A stretch of DNA of 64,000 bases from an uncultured Marinococcus sp. (GCF_947493875.1 NZ_CANLSU010000005.1:124001-188000), one strand, 5' to 3'. Positions 42,745-51,458 are shown, numbered from the stretch's first letter. Numbers and translations are program-made. Notes: generated by a model from the letters alone, not told the origin.

Positions 42745-42854
42745 TTTGCCCTCTCTGTATAACCTCCTCCTTCATGCGCGTTCGCTCTCACTCGTGATAC
42801 AATCAAACGAGCGAACAGGGTCTTCCGACGGCCTGCATGAAGGAGGTTCTTTTT
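42729..42854 (+). promoter_or_regulatory. Structured leader of ubiX with mutually exclusive helices, one hiding the ribosome binding site
   Basis: Helix B pairs AACCTCCTCCTTCATGC (42761-42777, 3-base bulge) with GCATGAAGGAGGTT (42835-42848). The latter contains the ubiX ribosome binding site AAGGAGGT and is followed by CTTTTTTTG. An inner 8-bp stem GTTCGCTC/GAGCGAAC (42780-42787 with 42809-42816) extends it. Helix A pairs CATGCAGGCCG (42729-42739, in the end of the SDR gene) with CGGCCTGCATG (42829-42839) and competes for the same bases. The layout may be a terminator of the SDR gene, a translation switch, or both. Confidence 0.5.
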
Positions 42855-43430
42855 TTGAAATTAATTATTGGTATAACCGGCGCAACGGGCGCCATTTTTG
42901 GCATCCGCCTGCTCGAAATATTAAAATCCACCGACATCGAAACCCATCTGATTTTATCCTCCTGGGCAAAGGCTACGATTCCGCTTGAAACAGCGTACAC
43001 CGTGGCCCAGGTGGAGGCGCTGGCCGACGTTTCGTATTCCTCGAAGGATCAGGCCGCCCGCATATCCAGTGGCTCCTTTCGTACCGAGGGCATGATTATC
43101 GCTCCGTGCAGCATGAAAACGACCGCCTCTATCCGTCACGGCTTTGCGGACAATCTTATTGCCCGCGCTGCGGATGTAGTTTTAAAAGAGCGCAAGCACC
43201 TGCTGCTGATGACACGGGAAACGCCTCTTAACACCATTCACCTGGAAAACATGCTCGCCCTTTCCAGACTCGGTGTAACTATTGCTCCGCCGATGCCTGC
43301 CTTTTACAATCAGCCGGCAGATATCAATGAACTGGTCGACCATATTGCCTACCGCACGCTCGACCAGTTCGGCATTCATATGGAGGAAGCTGATCGATGG
43401 GAAGGCATGCCATCTTCGAAACCCAAATAA
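42855..43430 (+). CDS. ubiX: UbiX/Pad1-type flavin prenyltransferase
   Basis: A 191-residue flavoprotein that attaches a dimethylallyl group to FMN, making the prenylated cofactor for UbiD-type decarboxylases. The N terminus IIGITGATGAIFGIRLLEIL is the family FMN-binding signature. SGSFRTEGMIIAPCSMKT and HGFADNLIARAADVVLKERK follow, and the C-terminal ETPLNTIHLENML and APPMPAFYN segments are intact. No ubiD gene lies in the window. The start is TTG at 42855 with AAGGAGGT 7 bases upstream; an ATG at 42837 precedes that site and is rejected. The ribosome binding site lies in a hairpin. Confidence 0.93.
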   Translation: MKLIIGITGATGAIFGIRLLEILKSTDIETHLILSSWAKATIPLETAYTVAQVEALADVSYSSKDQAARISSGSFRTEGMIIAPCSMKTTASIRHGFADNLIARAADVVLKERKHLLLMTRETPLNTIHLENMLALSRLGVTIAPPMPAFYNQPADINELVDHIAYRTLDQFGIHMEEADRWEGMPSSKPK

Positions 43431-43466
43431 AAGCGGACGCCTTTTGACCGGGCGTCCGCTTTTATT
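43429..43466. terminator. Bidirectional terminator between ubiX and the PhzF-family gene
   Basis: AAAAGCGGACGCC pairs perfectly with GGCGTCCGCTTTT (13 bp). A T-rich end follows on plus and an A-run on the other side. Confidence 0.88.
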
Positions 43467-43493
43467 TCTGGATTCGGTTCTCTTTAGACAGTA

Positions 43494-44288
43494 TCAGGCC
43501 AGCCACTCGCCCTTCATAACAGTCACTGCCCGGCCACCGATATGACAGCGGCTGCGGTGCATTTCCACCTCCACAATCCCTTCCCGTTTACTCGCCTGTT
43601 TGGCCGTGAAGCTCTGCTTTGCCATCCGTTTTGCCCAATACGGGCCGAGCGCACAGTGCGCCGAGCCCGTCACCGGATCCTCCTCCACACCAATGGCTGG
43701 AAAGAAGCAGCGTGACACAAAGTCGATTCCTTCCTCTTCCGATAAAGATGTAACTATGCACCCGCGTGTTGTATGCTCCGCTAATGCTTCCATATCCGGT
43801 ACGATATTTCGAAGCGCCGCCTCGGAGTCGACCTCTACAACAACATCCATCCGGTTCTGCTCCACGGCAGGCGCCTCCACTCCAAGAGCCTGCAGGAGTT
43901 CTCCATTTAAAGGCGCAGGCTCGGGCGGCTCTGACGGAAAATCAAGCCAGATGGATCCTTCTTTTAGAAAGGCAGCCAAAGGCCCGCTCGCGCTTTGAAA
44001 CGTAATCGTCTGCGTTTCTGATACTTCCTTTTCTTCCCACAGCACGTGCGCGGAGGCAAGTGTCGCATGACCGCATAAATCCACTTCAGCGGACGGGGTG
44101 AACCAGCGTATGCCGTATTCGCCTTCTTCCTTTTTGAACAAAAAAGCCGTTTCGGAAAGATTCATTTCTGCAGCTGTCTGCTGCATCCACGCCTCGGACT
44201 TCTGATCCATTCCCTCCATCAGGCACACGCCTGCCGGATTACCATAGAAAGCCTCATTCGTAAAAGCATCGACCGTATATATCTTCAT
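43494..44288 (-). CDS. PhzF-family isomerase/epimerase-like protein
   Basis: A 264-residue protein with the diaminopimelate epimerase-like fold of the PhzF family. Typical segments are KIYTVDAFTNEAFYGNPAGVC at the start, MNLSETAFLF with the catalytic Glu, RWFTPSAEVDLCGHATLASAHVL, and EDPVTGSAHCALGPYWA near the end. The function of most family members in bacilli is unknown; isomerisation of a small acid is expected. The frame begins at a GTG (44306), but AAGGAG lies just before the ATG at 44288. It is monocistronic, bounded by terminators on both sides. Confidence 0.9.
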   Translation of the reverse strand: MKIYTVDAFTNEAFYGNPAGVCLMEGMDQKSEAWMQQTAAEMNLSETAFLFKKEEGEYGIRWFTPSAEVDLCGHATLASAHVLWEEKEVSETQTITFQSASGPLAAFLKEGSIWLDFPSEPPEPAPLNGELLQALGVEAPAVEQNRMDVVVEVDSEAALRNIVPDMEALAEHTTRGCIVTSLSEEEGIDFVSRCFFPAIGVEEDPVTGSAHCALGPYWAKRMAKQSFTAKQASKREGIVEVEMHRSRCHIGGRAVTVMKGEWLA

Positions 44289-44340
44289 GTTTTTTCTCCT
44301 TATCACTATTATTCTGCCTGCATTGTAGCACAGGTTGAAA

Positions 44341-44377
44341 AAAAGGGCACCGAACTCCTCTGAGTCCGTGCCCTTTA
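44341..44377 (-). terminator. Terminator of the second tct operon
   Basis: AAAGGGCACCGAACTC and GAGTCCGTGCCCTTT pair with one bulge around CTCT. On the minus strand a T-run of seven follows. It lies 7 bases after the tctA stop. Confidence 0.85.
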
Positions 44378-44383
44378 CGTGAA

Positions 44384-45877
44384 TTATGCCTGCTTTGCTT
44401 TATTATTTTTTACTGCGGTCAGAATGAACGGAACACTGATCGATAAAATAATCATAATAATCAGCACGATACTGATCGGCGAAGAAAAGAACACCGAAGG
44501 ACTGCCATCGGACACAATTAAACTTTTACGGAAATTCTGCTCCATGTCGTGTCCGACAATCAACGCCAGAATTAAAGGAGCGATCGGGAAGCGCAGCAGT
44601 TTAAAGGCCAGTCCGAGCACGCCAAATGCCAGTAGGATGTAAAAATCGATCGTGCTGTAGCTGAGTGTATAGGCCCCGACAAAGCCAAGCATCAGTATCA
44701 GTGGATACAGAATATGGGACGGCGTATCAAGCACTTTAATTAATAGGCCGACTAAAAGGATGTTAATCACTACCAGAAACAGATTCCCGATAAACATACT
44801 GTTGATCAGTGTCCAAATAGTTGTTGGTTCACTTTCAAACAACAGCGGGCCGGGCTGGATGCCAAGCATAACCAACGCCCCTAATAATACAGCTGTCGTT
44901 CCGGATCCGGGTATGCCCATGCTTAACAGCGGGATCAACGCCCCTACAGAAGCGCTGTTGTTTGCTGATTCAGGAGCAGCTACTCCTTCAGCCGTTCCCT
45001 GGCCGAATCTTTCCGGAGTCTTAGATAACTGCCGCTCCGTAGTATAGCCAAGCATCGAAGCGATTGATCCGCCAGCGCCAGGCAGTACTCCAATTAAAAA
45101 ACCGAGCGGAGCACTTCGAATGATTGGCATTCTGGAGGCCTTCCACTGTTCTTTGGTAAACCACAGGCTTTCCACCTTGTTTTTCTTTTCCGGCGGCCGA
45201 TTAATAGCAATAAAATTATACAATACTTCCCCGACAGCATAGATGCCGATGATAACGATAAGAAAATCAATGCCCTCAGTCAGCTGCGGCAGCCCCATTG
45301 TAAAACGGTACACACTGCTTTGTGCGTCCACCCCGATCGTACTCAGCACTAAGCCGAACAGCATAGAAATAAACCCCTTCAGCATATCGCCCCGGGAGAG
45401 GGACACAATCGCTGAAAGCGTAAAAAGCATCAGCAGAAAGTATTCGGCCGGGCCAAAGCGTATGGCGAAATCAGCCAACGGCCCGGCAAGGAAAGTAAAT
45501 CCTACGACCGCTACTGTTCCTCCAGCCAGGGAAGCTATTGTGGCTATCGCTAAGGCCTGGCCAGCCTGGCCGTTTTTGGCCATCGGATATCCGTCAAACG
45601 AGGCAGCAATAGCTGATGCATCCCCAGGTGTATTTAAAAGAATAGAGCTTCTCGAGCCCCCATACATAGCTCCGTAATAAATGGCAATTAATAAAATCAT
45701 CGCACTGATCGGTTCCATGCCGAAAGTAACCGGGATCAATACCGCTACGCCTGTAGCCGGCCCCAGCCCAGGAAGCATCCCCACAATCGTACCCAGCAGT
45801 CCTCCTAAAAAGACAAAAAGTAAATTAAGGGGGGTTATTGCATTCATTAAACCGTCTATAAAATATCCGTAATCCAT
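44384..45877 (-). CDS. Tripartite tricarboxylate transporter large permease, TctA family (second copy)
   Basis: A 497-residue polytopic membrane protein paralogous to the permease at 9381. Both signature loops are intact: GMLPGLGPATGVAVLIPVTFG near residues 33-53 (read in part) and GVLPGAGGSIASMLGYTTER. Further family segments are NTPGDASAIAASFDGYPMAKNGQAG and ESANNSASVGALIPLLSMGIPGSG, each broken by short variable stretches. A CAGGGGGAAG site precedes the ATG. The gene closes the operon tctC-tctB-tctA on the minus strand; the tctB stop is 18 bases upstream. Confidence 0.95.
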   Translation of the reverse strand: MDYGYFIDGLMNAITPLNLLFVFLGGLLGTIVGMLPGLGPATGVAVLIPVTFGMEPISAMILLIAIYYGAMYGGSRSSILLNTPGDASAIAASFDGYPMAKNGQAGQALAIATIASLAGGTVAVVGFTFLAGPLADFAIRFGPAEYFLLMLFTLSAIVSLSRGDMLKGFISMLFGLVLSTIGVDAQSSVYRFTMGLPQLTEGIDFLIVIIGIYAVGEVLYNFIAINRPPEKKNKVESLWFTKEQWKASRMPIIRSAPLGFLIGVLPGAGGSIASMLGYTTERQLSKTPERFGQGTAEGVAAPESANNSASVGALIPLLSMGIPGSGTTAVLLGALVMLGIQPGPLLFESEPTTIWTLINSMFIGNLFLVVINILLVGLLIKVLDTPSHILYPLILMLGFVGAYTLSYSTIDFYILLAFGVLGLAFKLLRFPIAPLILALIVGHDMEQNFRKSLIVSDGSPSVFFSSPISIVLIIMIILSISVPFILTAVKNNKAKQA

Positions 45878-45895
45878 TTTTCTTCCCCCTGTTCG

Positions 45896-46354
45896 TTATG
45901 GCAGACTGATATTCAGCATTTCCGCAAAAATGTACCAGGACATAAAAGTGAAAATAAGTGTTGTAAGTATATTGATGAGCCATCTGGATTTACCGTTAAT
46001 AATGAACATAAGTACTCCCAAATACAGCAGAGTGGCAATAATGTAGCCGGCAAAGTCAAATATAAGCGCATAAACCACTCCGAAAACAAGCGTTCCCACG
46101 ATAATATAAGGAGTACGGCCCTGAGCAATTGCCTGTATATCTTCGTCTTCCTTGTGCTCCTGGTGACGCTCCTTGTAGGAGCGAATGAAATAAAAGACGC
46201 TCAAAACGAGAAGCAGCACGGAGGCTCCCATTGGAAAATAATGCGGCCCGAAAGCATTTCCAAGCTGGGCCTGAGCCAGATTTAATGTCGCAATGATAAA
46301 AACTACTGCCGTTAGTATAAACACCGCCGGCAGCGATAATTTAACCACTGTCAT
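45896..46354 (-). CDS. Tripartite tricarboxylate transporter small membrane subunit, TctB family (second copy)
   Basis: A 152-residue membrane protein with four hydrophobic segments and a charged loop (YKERHQEHKEDEDIQ) between the second and third. Size and order match TctB. The C terminus ending in EMLNISLP is shared with the first TctB (LLNISLPPG), which supports paralogy. A GTG at 46363 is in frame, but AAAGAGGTG fits the ATG at 46354. It lies 15 bases downstream of tctC. Confidence 0.87.
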   Translation of the reverse strand: MTVVKLSLPAVFILTAVVFIIATLNLAQAQLGNAFGPHYFPMGASVLLLVLSVFYFIRSYKERHQEHKEDEDIQAIAQGRTPYIIVGTLVFGVVYALIFDFAGYIIATLLYLGVLMFIINGKSRWLINILTTLIFTFMSWYIFAEMLNISLP

Positions 46355-46369
46355 GCAAAGCACCTCTTT

Positions 46370-47347
46370 CTATTCAGTCAAACCAGCGTTCGTCAGAAGC
46401 TCTTCATACGTTTGCTCCTGTTCGTCCATGAATTGTTCTGTCTCTTCTGCGTCCATGTAATAATCATCCCACTGATTGTTTTCAAGAATCGTCTGCCATT
46501 CCTCCGTTTCAACCATCTGTTGCAGGCGTTCGTCCCAATAAGCAATCTCTTCCTCAGTCATATCAGGAGGACCCATAACCCCGCGCCAATGGGGGAAGAC
46601 CAGATCTACACCCTGCTCCTTGAATGTCGGCACCTCCGGCAGTTCATCCAGGCGTTCCTCCGAAGAGACTCCCACAATATCCAGCCGGTCGGCTTTATAC
46701 TGTTCACTTGCTTCCGAGACTGACATCGTCGCAACATCAATGTGACCACCCAGCAGGGCGGTAACTACTTCGCCACCGCTTTCATAAACTAAAAAGTCCA
46801 GCTTTGACGGGTCTATACCATATTCCTGGGCAGCCTGTATAAATGAAAGATGGTCATCGTTGCCAAGCCCCGGCGCCACTCCTATTTTTAATGATTCCGG
46901 ATCCTTTTTCAGCTGCTCCATCACGGACTCTAAATCTTGATAGTCCGAGTCTGGTCCAACCGCGATGGACTGCCATTCTGTAGCTAAAATCGCCAGTGGC
47001 GTGAAATCTTCATGGGATAATTCACTTAGCCCTAACGCATTATTGGTGAATAAAAGGCTCGAGTTTACAGCCAGCGTGTTGCTGTCTCTGTTTTTTAAAT
47101 ACTGAAAACCCACTTCGCCTCCGCCTCCGGGTTTATTCACTACATTAATGTCCGATTCCACCAGATCATTATTATTCAGGGCTCTCTGCATTGACCGGGC
47201 AGTCAGATCCCAGCCCCCTCCAGGCGTAGCCGGAGCCACAAATTCAATTAAGTCCGGCGGATAATCACTTTCTTCACCCTGGGACTGCTCTGCGGAACAG
47301 CCGCTGATAAAAGCAATGGATAATAACAACAGCACTAATTTTTTCAA
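46370..47347 (-). CDS. Tripartite tricarboxylate transporter substrate-binding lipoprotein, TctC family (second copy)
   Basis: A 325-residue binding protein with a lipoprotein signal peptide ending ISGC (Cys17). The mature part has the family motifs VAPATPGGGWDLTARSMQ, NKPGGGGEVGFQYL and the late segment IVGVSSEERLDELPEVPTF. A strongly acidic tail (DAEETEQFMDEQEQTYEE) is like the first TctC. The start is TTG at 47347, supported by GAGGAGGGGAATCA. It opens the operon, and a cre-like site lies 62 to 76 bases upstream. The adjacent third two-component system probably controls it. The ligand is unknown and probably differs from that of the first copy. Confidence 0.92.
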   Translation of the reverse strand: MKKLVLLLLSIAFISGCSAEQSQGEESDYPPDLIEFVAPATPGGGWDLTARSMQRALNNNDLVESDINVVNKPGGGGEVGFQYLKNRDSNTLAVNSSLLFTNNALGLSELSHEDFTPLAILATEWQSIAVGPDSDYQDLESVMEQLKKDPESLKIGVAPGLGNDDHLSFIQAAQEYGIDPSKLDFLVYESGGEVVTALLGGHIDVATMSVSEASEQYKADRLDIVGVSSEERLDELPEVPTFKEQGVDLVFPHWRGVMGPPDMTEEEIAYWDERLQQMVETEEWQTILENNQWDDYYMDAEETEQFMDEQEQTYEELLTNAGLTE

Positions 47348-47408
47348 TGATTCCCCTCCTCACGCTTTTCGTTATAGTATCAACAATCTTATAGATTTTT
47401 CTGTAAAT

Positions 47409-47423
47409 TGTAATCGTTTTCAA
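47409..47423. promoter_or_regulatory. cre-like site upstream of the second tct operon
   Basis: On the minus strand TTGAAAACGATTACA fits WTGNAANCGNWNNCW fully, 62 to 76 bases before the tctC start. Confidence 0.6.
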
Positions 47424-47472
47424 AATTACTCATTTTTAATTCTTTTGGTGCTTTTTGTTCATTTTGTGCACA

Positions 47473-47500
47473 AAAAAAGAGCTCGGAAAGGAACTCTTTT
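47473..47500 (-). terminator. Terminator of the third two-component operon
   Basis: AAAAGAG and CTCTTTT pair, with inner pairs TTC/GAG-type interrupted by one mismatch, and a T-run of seven follows on the minus strand. The left arm overlaps the regulator stop codon. Confidence 0.65.
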
Positions 47501-48179
47501 AAATTTCATAATAGTGTCGCTCCGGCCGGCCTACAATGCCGTACTCCAGCCGGGCTTCTGCTTCTCCTTCGGAGATCATAAATTCTAAATATCTTCTCGC
47601 CGTGGTTCTGGAAGCGCCTATTTTATTCGCCGCCTGCTCTGCAGTAAGTCCTCCGTGAGCCTCGCGTAAAACCTTTTCTACACTTTCAAGGGTCAAGTAA
47701 TCAATACCGGTCGGAAGCTTTCGTTTATCTGCAGCAGGCTTCGATTCAACCGGCTGGGACAGATAATCATCAATGAATTGCTGGTTCACATTTTGCACAG
47801 CATCCATGGAGTCTCTTTTCGATAAATAATCCTTTATTGTCTGTTCAAATTTTTCAATGGTCACCGGCTTAATCAGATAGTTAACAATACCGCCGCGCAG
47901 CGACTTCTCCAGGTATTCCCGGTCCGTGGCTGCCGTAATAATAATAATGTCTGTGCCAGGATAAAAGTGACGAAGGTCCTCAAGTAAATGTATTCCCATA
48001 CTGTCCGGAAGATATATATCAAGCAGCAGCACGTCAGCTTGTCTTTCCTTGAGCAGCTCCCACATTTCCTTCGCGTTCAGAGCGTGACCCGCGGATTCTA
48101 TACCATTAATATTTTCCAGGTACTTCTCGTGCAGCATGCCTATCCGGTAATCATCCTCCACGATTAATGCCTTACGCAT
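47499..48179 (-). CDS. Response regulator, CitT/DctR family, partner of sensor 3
   Basis: A 226-residue regulator paralogous to the one at 6945. The receiver domain shows EDDYRIGMLH, phospho-acceptor Asp in VLLLDIYLPDSMG and Lys in NYLIKPVTI. The C-terminal helix-turn-helix reads TAEQAANKIGASRTTARRYLEFM, and the last residues YGIVGRPERHYYE are almost the same as in the first regulator (YGIVGRPERRYFK). The frame opens at 48221; AAGGAGGGGG fits the ATG at 48179. It overlaps the kinase end by 8 bases. The tctCBA operon downstream is its probable target. Confidence 0.92.
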   Translation of the reverse strand: MRKALIVEDDYRIGMLHEKYLENINGIESAGHALNAKEMWELLKERQADVLLLDIYLPDSMGIHLLEDLRHFYPGTDIIIITAATDREYLEKSLRGGIVNYLIKPVTIEKFEQTIKDYLSKRDSMDAVQNVNQQFIDDYLSQPVESKPAADKRKLPTGIDYLTLESVEKVLREAHGGLTAEQAANKIGASRTTARRYLEFMISEGEAEARLEYGIVGRPERHYYEI

Positions 48180-49773
48180 CACGTACCCCCTCCTTATTTC
48201 TTTCTTTGGGAATAAACACACTTACAACAGTGCCCTCCTCCGGGTTTGAATATACTTCAATCATTCCGCCCAGCTCGTCGACTTCATTTTTAACGTTTGC
48301 CATGCCATAGCCACGGCCCTCTCCCTTCGAAGAAGCACCCTGCTGGAAAAGGTCTGTTTGAAGATCCTCCGGCATCCCAGGCCCATTATCTCTTATCTCC
48401 ATGACAATGTCATTGCCAATATCCGTTACAAAAAAGCTTACTTCCCGTTTCTTTTGGCCATTCACTGCTTCAATTGCATTATCGATTAAATTCCCGGCAA
48501 TAATAATTAATGATGTTAAAGTCACATGCTTTGGCATACTGGATAGAAAAGATTCTGAATCAATAACAAAATTGGTTTTTTTCTCTGAAGCGGCGGCTGC
48601 TTTTCCGAGGAGCACAGCCTGAAGCTTTTCATCACGGATTTGGTCTACCACCATCTTCGTATGCTTTTGCTGAGCGTTGGATTCATCCATCAGCATCTGT
48701 TCTGCCTCTGTATAATAACCGAGCTGCAAAAGACCCATTAACGCGTAAAGCTTATTCGTGAACTCATGGGACTGGGCCCGCAGATCATCAGAATATTTTT
48801 TCACATCAGAGAATGCTTCTATCATCTGCTTCATCTCCGTTTTGTCCCGGAACGTGAACACCCTTCCCACCCTCTGTCCATATTGGGCTATTGGACTTTC
48901 ATTTACAATTAAGGTTTTTGAAGCCGTTATTATTTCTTCGTTTCGAATCACTGAGCTGTCATTTAGCATCTTCCTTTCCCGGGAAGAGGGCAATACTTCT
49001 TCAATCAGCAGCCCCTCACGATTTCGGGGAAGCTGCAGAAGCTCCTCCGCAGCTTTATTAACCATCGTCACCCGATCATTATTATCCACCGCAATAATCC
49101 CTTCATGCACAGAGCCAATAATAGCCGCCCGGTCCCGGTACAGATCAGCAATCTGATAAGGCTCCAGTCCCAGCGTATCCGAGCGGATACTTCTGGATAG
49201 CCATACGGTACAAACAGCTCCGATCAGCAGAACAATCAGTGAAATGGCAGCTGTCCGGCCCGTCTGTTTCCAAACATCTCCCCTGATGGCAGCTTTGGAA
49301 TATTCAACAACAGCCGCTCCTTCCACAGAGGTATAATCGCCGTAGTCTATTGAAACAGGCGCATGACTCCGGATGACTTCTTCATTATCTGTGCTCCCCT
49401 CTCTCACGTAGCTTCCGCCGAATACTAAAGCTGTATACGCATCCCCCGAATCAGGATCAGGTTCTTTGCCATCCCCTGCAATTACCTCGCTGTTTCGATC
49501 AATTATGTATACCTGGTCTGCGTTCACCTGCATGCGTATCTGTTCACTAATCACATCTGCTTCCTGCTTTTCCCCATTCTCAAAAGCATCTTCCACTGCC
49601 GGGAACCCTGCCACGGATCGACTGGTCTGCAGGGCAAGCTGCCTGGCATCGTTGGTTTCCTGACGGAATTCATTCCAGGCATAAACACTGTTTGCAAGAA
49701 CAATTACCAGCAGCAAAAGCAGAAATACCAGGAATCCAATTTTTGTCTGCAATTTGTATTTTTTGCGGTTCAA
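48172..49773 (-). CDS. Sensor histidine kinase, CitA/DcuS-like (sensor 3)
   Basis: A 533-residue kinase. A first helix (IGFLVFLLLLLVIVLANSVYAW, read in part) precedes an sCache-like extracytoplasmic domain. The second helix, a PAS domain (REGLLIEEVLP region), the phospho-acceptor His in SHEFTNKLYALMGLL, and HATPase boxes NLIDNAIEAV and DNGPGMPED follow. The extracytoplasmic domain lacks the RYxHP motif of sensors 1 and 2, with VYIIDRNSEVIAGDGKEPD at that place, so the ligand may differ. The frame begins at TTG 49797, but AAGGAGG stands inside it and the TTG at 49773 follows at the right distance. Confidence 0.9.
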   Translation of the reverse strand: MNRKKYKLQTKIGFLVFLLLLLVIVLANSVYAWNEFRQETNDARQLALQTSRSVAGFPAVEDAFENGEKQEADVISEQIRMQVNADQVYIIDRNSEVIAGDGKEPDPDSGDAYTALVFGGSYVREGSTDNEEVIRSHAPVSIDYGDYTSVEGAAVVEYSKAAIRGDVWKQTGRTAAISLIVLLIGAVCTVWLSRSIRSDTLGLEPYQIADLYRDRAAIIGSVHEGIIAVDNNDRVTMVNKAAEELLQLPRNREGLLIEEVLPSSRERKMLNDSSVIRNEEIITASKTLIVNESPIAQYGQRVGRVFTFRDKTEMKQMIEAFSDVKKYSDDLRAQSHEFTNKLYALMGLLQLGYYTEAEQMLMDESNAQQKHTKMVVDQIRDEKLQAVLLGKAAAASEKKTNFVIDSESFLSSMPKHVTLTSLIIIAGNLIDNAIEAVNGQKKREVSFFVTDIGNDIVMEIRDNGPGMPEDLQTDLFQQGASSKGEGRGYGMANVKNEVDELGGMIEVYSNPEEGTVVSVFIPKERNKEGVRDA

Positions 49774-49954
49774 CTTGGCCCTCCTTTCCGTCTTCAATTA
49801 TTTTTTCCAAATGTGAAATATCTTTTATCCTATCATAGAAAAACATGTATTCAGGAAACAAGGATTAATTATCCATTTGATAGGGAATGGGGTATGACAC
49901 ATACTTCCTGCCCCGGTAGTTGTGACTATAAGCAGAAAGGAGAGAAACTAATAG

Positions 49955-51448
49955 ATGAAATGGAACTGGAAAAAAAATACTTCTCTGCCTTTTCAGGATG
50001 TTTTCGGCCCAATTGAATCGACAATCACTCACGTCACTTATGATTCCCGGAAAATCCAGGAAAATGGCTGCTTTGTCTCGATACCGGGCAAAAATATCGA
50101 TGGGCATACGTTTATTCCGGATGCTGTCCGTAACGGAGCGTCCACCATCGTAGGAAGCGACCATGATACACTGATCCACTATGCTGCCTCATTTCCGGCC
50201 GTCACATTCGTTCTCGTGGAGGACAGCAAAACGGCGATGGCTGACTACGCAGCGCATCTGCACCATCACATTCACAAAAAAATGAACCTCTTCGGCGTAA
50301 CAGGTACCAACGGAAAAACTACCGTTACGGCTTATATACGGTCAATGCTGAACAATTTAGGAGAGCCTGCGGGCATTATAGGAACAGCTGGAGTATGGTC
50401 TAAAAACAACAAGCACCCGTTTAAGCCCACCACCCCTACTACGCCGGAAGCGGCAGACCTGCATGATATTTTCGCCTCCTTTTATGAAGAAGGTACACGT
50501 ACAGTAGCGATGGAAGCAACTTCTATTGCCATCGATTTAAAACGGCTGCACGGCCTCGAATTCGAGGTGGGCGTGCACACCAATCTCGTGTCCGAGCATA
50601 TGGAGTTTCACGGCACGATGGAGAACTATAAACGGGCAAAATTAAAATTATTTGAGCAATCGCGCCAGGCCGTGGTGAACCTTGATGATGACGGCATGGC
50701 CCAGGACATTTTAAACATGTTCGAAGGCCCGGTCTGGACATACGGTATCCGGCGTCCTGCAGACATTATGGCGAGCAACATCCGCACGGATGCAGGCGGC
50801 TCAAGCTTTCTGCTCACTGTGCAGGGACGCTCCTACTTAGCCAGAGCTCCGGTATTTGGTGAATATAATATCTCCAACACACTGGCAGCGGTGGGATCGT
50901 GTCTTGCTGTTGGCTACACGGTATCCGAAATTTTGTCCTCTCTTCCAGGTATTCAGGGCGCGGAAGGACGTTTTCAGATTGTCTCCGATTACCCGGGTAA
51001 GCAGATTATCCTTGATTACGCCCATACGCCTGACGCGCTGGAGCTGGTCGTGGAGACGGTCAAAAGCCTGCCCCATAATAGGCTTATCCTCATGATCACC
51101 GGGATCGGTCTCCGGGACCCGGCCAAACGTCCGAAAATGGCAGCAGCGGTGGACGGAAAAGCAGATCATATCATTGTTTCGGTCGACCACCCCGGCCCGT
51201 ATAACCGGCAGCGGATCGTCGATGACGTTGCCTCGGGCTTCCAGGATCCCGAAGCGGAAAATGTATACAAAAGAAAGCACCGCGAGGACGGCATTCATAC
51301 GGCGCTCTCGCTGGCTGAAACTGGTGACCTGGTCGTGATTACCGGCCTTGGGTTCGGCGGCTATCAGGTGATCAACGATCAGCATGTGCCCTACGATGAA
51401 CTTAAAGTGATTGATGCTTATTTTCAGGAAGACCGGCAATTATCATAA
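49955..51448 (+). CDS. Divergent MurE-like Mur ligase
   Basis: A 497-residue ATP-dependent amide ligase of the Mur family, closest in layout to UDP-N-acetylmuramoyl-dipeptide ligases. The N-terminal domain has THVTYDSRKIQENGCFVSIPG (in parts). The P-loop is VTGTNGKTTVTAYI, the central region has TTPTTPEAADLH and the carbamylated-Lys region FHGTMENYKRAKLKLF. The C-terminal domain starts LDYAHTPDALELV. The segment that in meso-diaminopimelate-adding MurE reads DNPR is DHPGPYN here, so the amino acid added is probably different. It is monocistronic with AAAGGAGAG before the ATG. It is likely a second copy beside a housekeeping murE elsewhere; this is inference. Confidence 0.85.
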   Translation: MKWNWKKNTSLPFQDVFGPIESTITHVTYDSRKIQENGCFVSIPGKNIDGHTFIPDAVRNGASTIVGSDHDTLIHYAASFPAVTFVLVEDSKTAMADYAAHLHHHIHKKMNLFGVTGTNGKTTVTAYIRSMLNNLGEPAGIIGTAGVWSKNNKHPFKPTTPTTPEAADLHDIFASFYEEGTRTVAMEATSIAIDLKRLHGLEFEVGVHTNLVSEHMEFHGTMENYKRAKLKLFEQSRQAVVNLDDDGMAQDILNMFEGPVWTYGIRRPADIMASNIRTDAGGSSFLLTVQGRSYLARAPVFGEYNISNTLAAVGSCLAVGYTVSEILSSLPGIQGAEGRFQIVSDYPGKQIILDYAHTPDALELVVETVKSLPHNRLILMITGIGLRDPAKRPKMAAAVDGKADHIIVSVDHPGPYNRQRIVDDVASGFQDPEAENVYKRKHREDGIHTALSLAETGDLVVITGLGFGGYQVINDQHVPYDELKVIDAYFQEDRQLS

Positions 51449-51458
51449 ATATTTTTAA

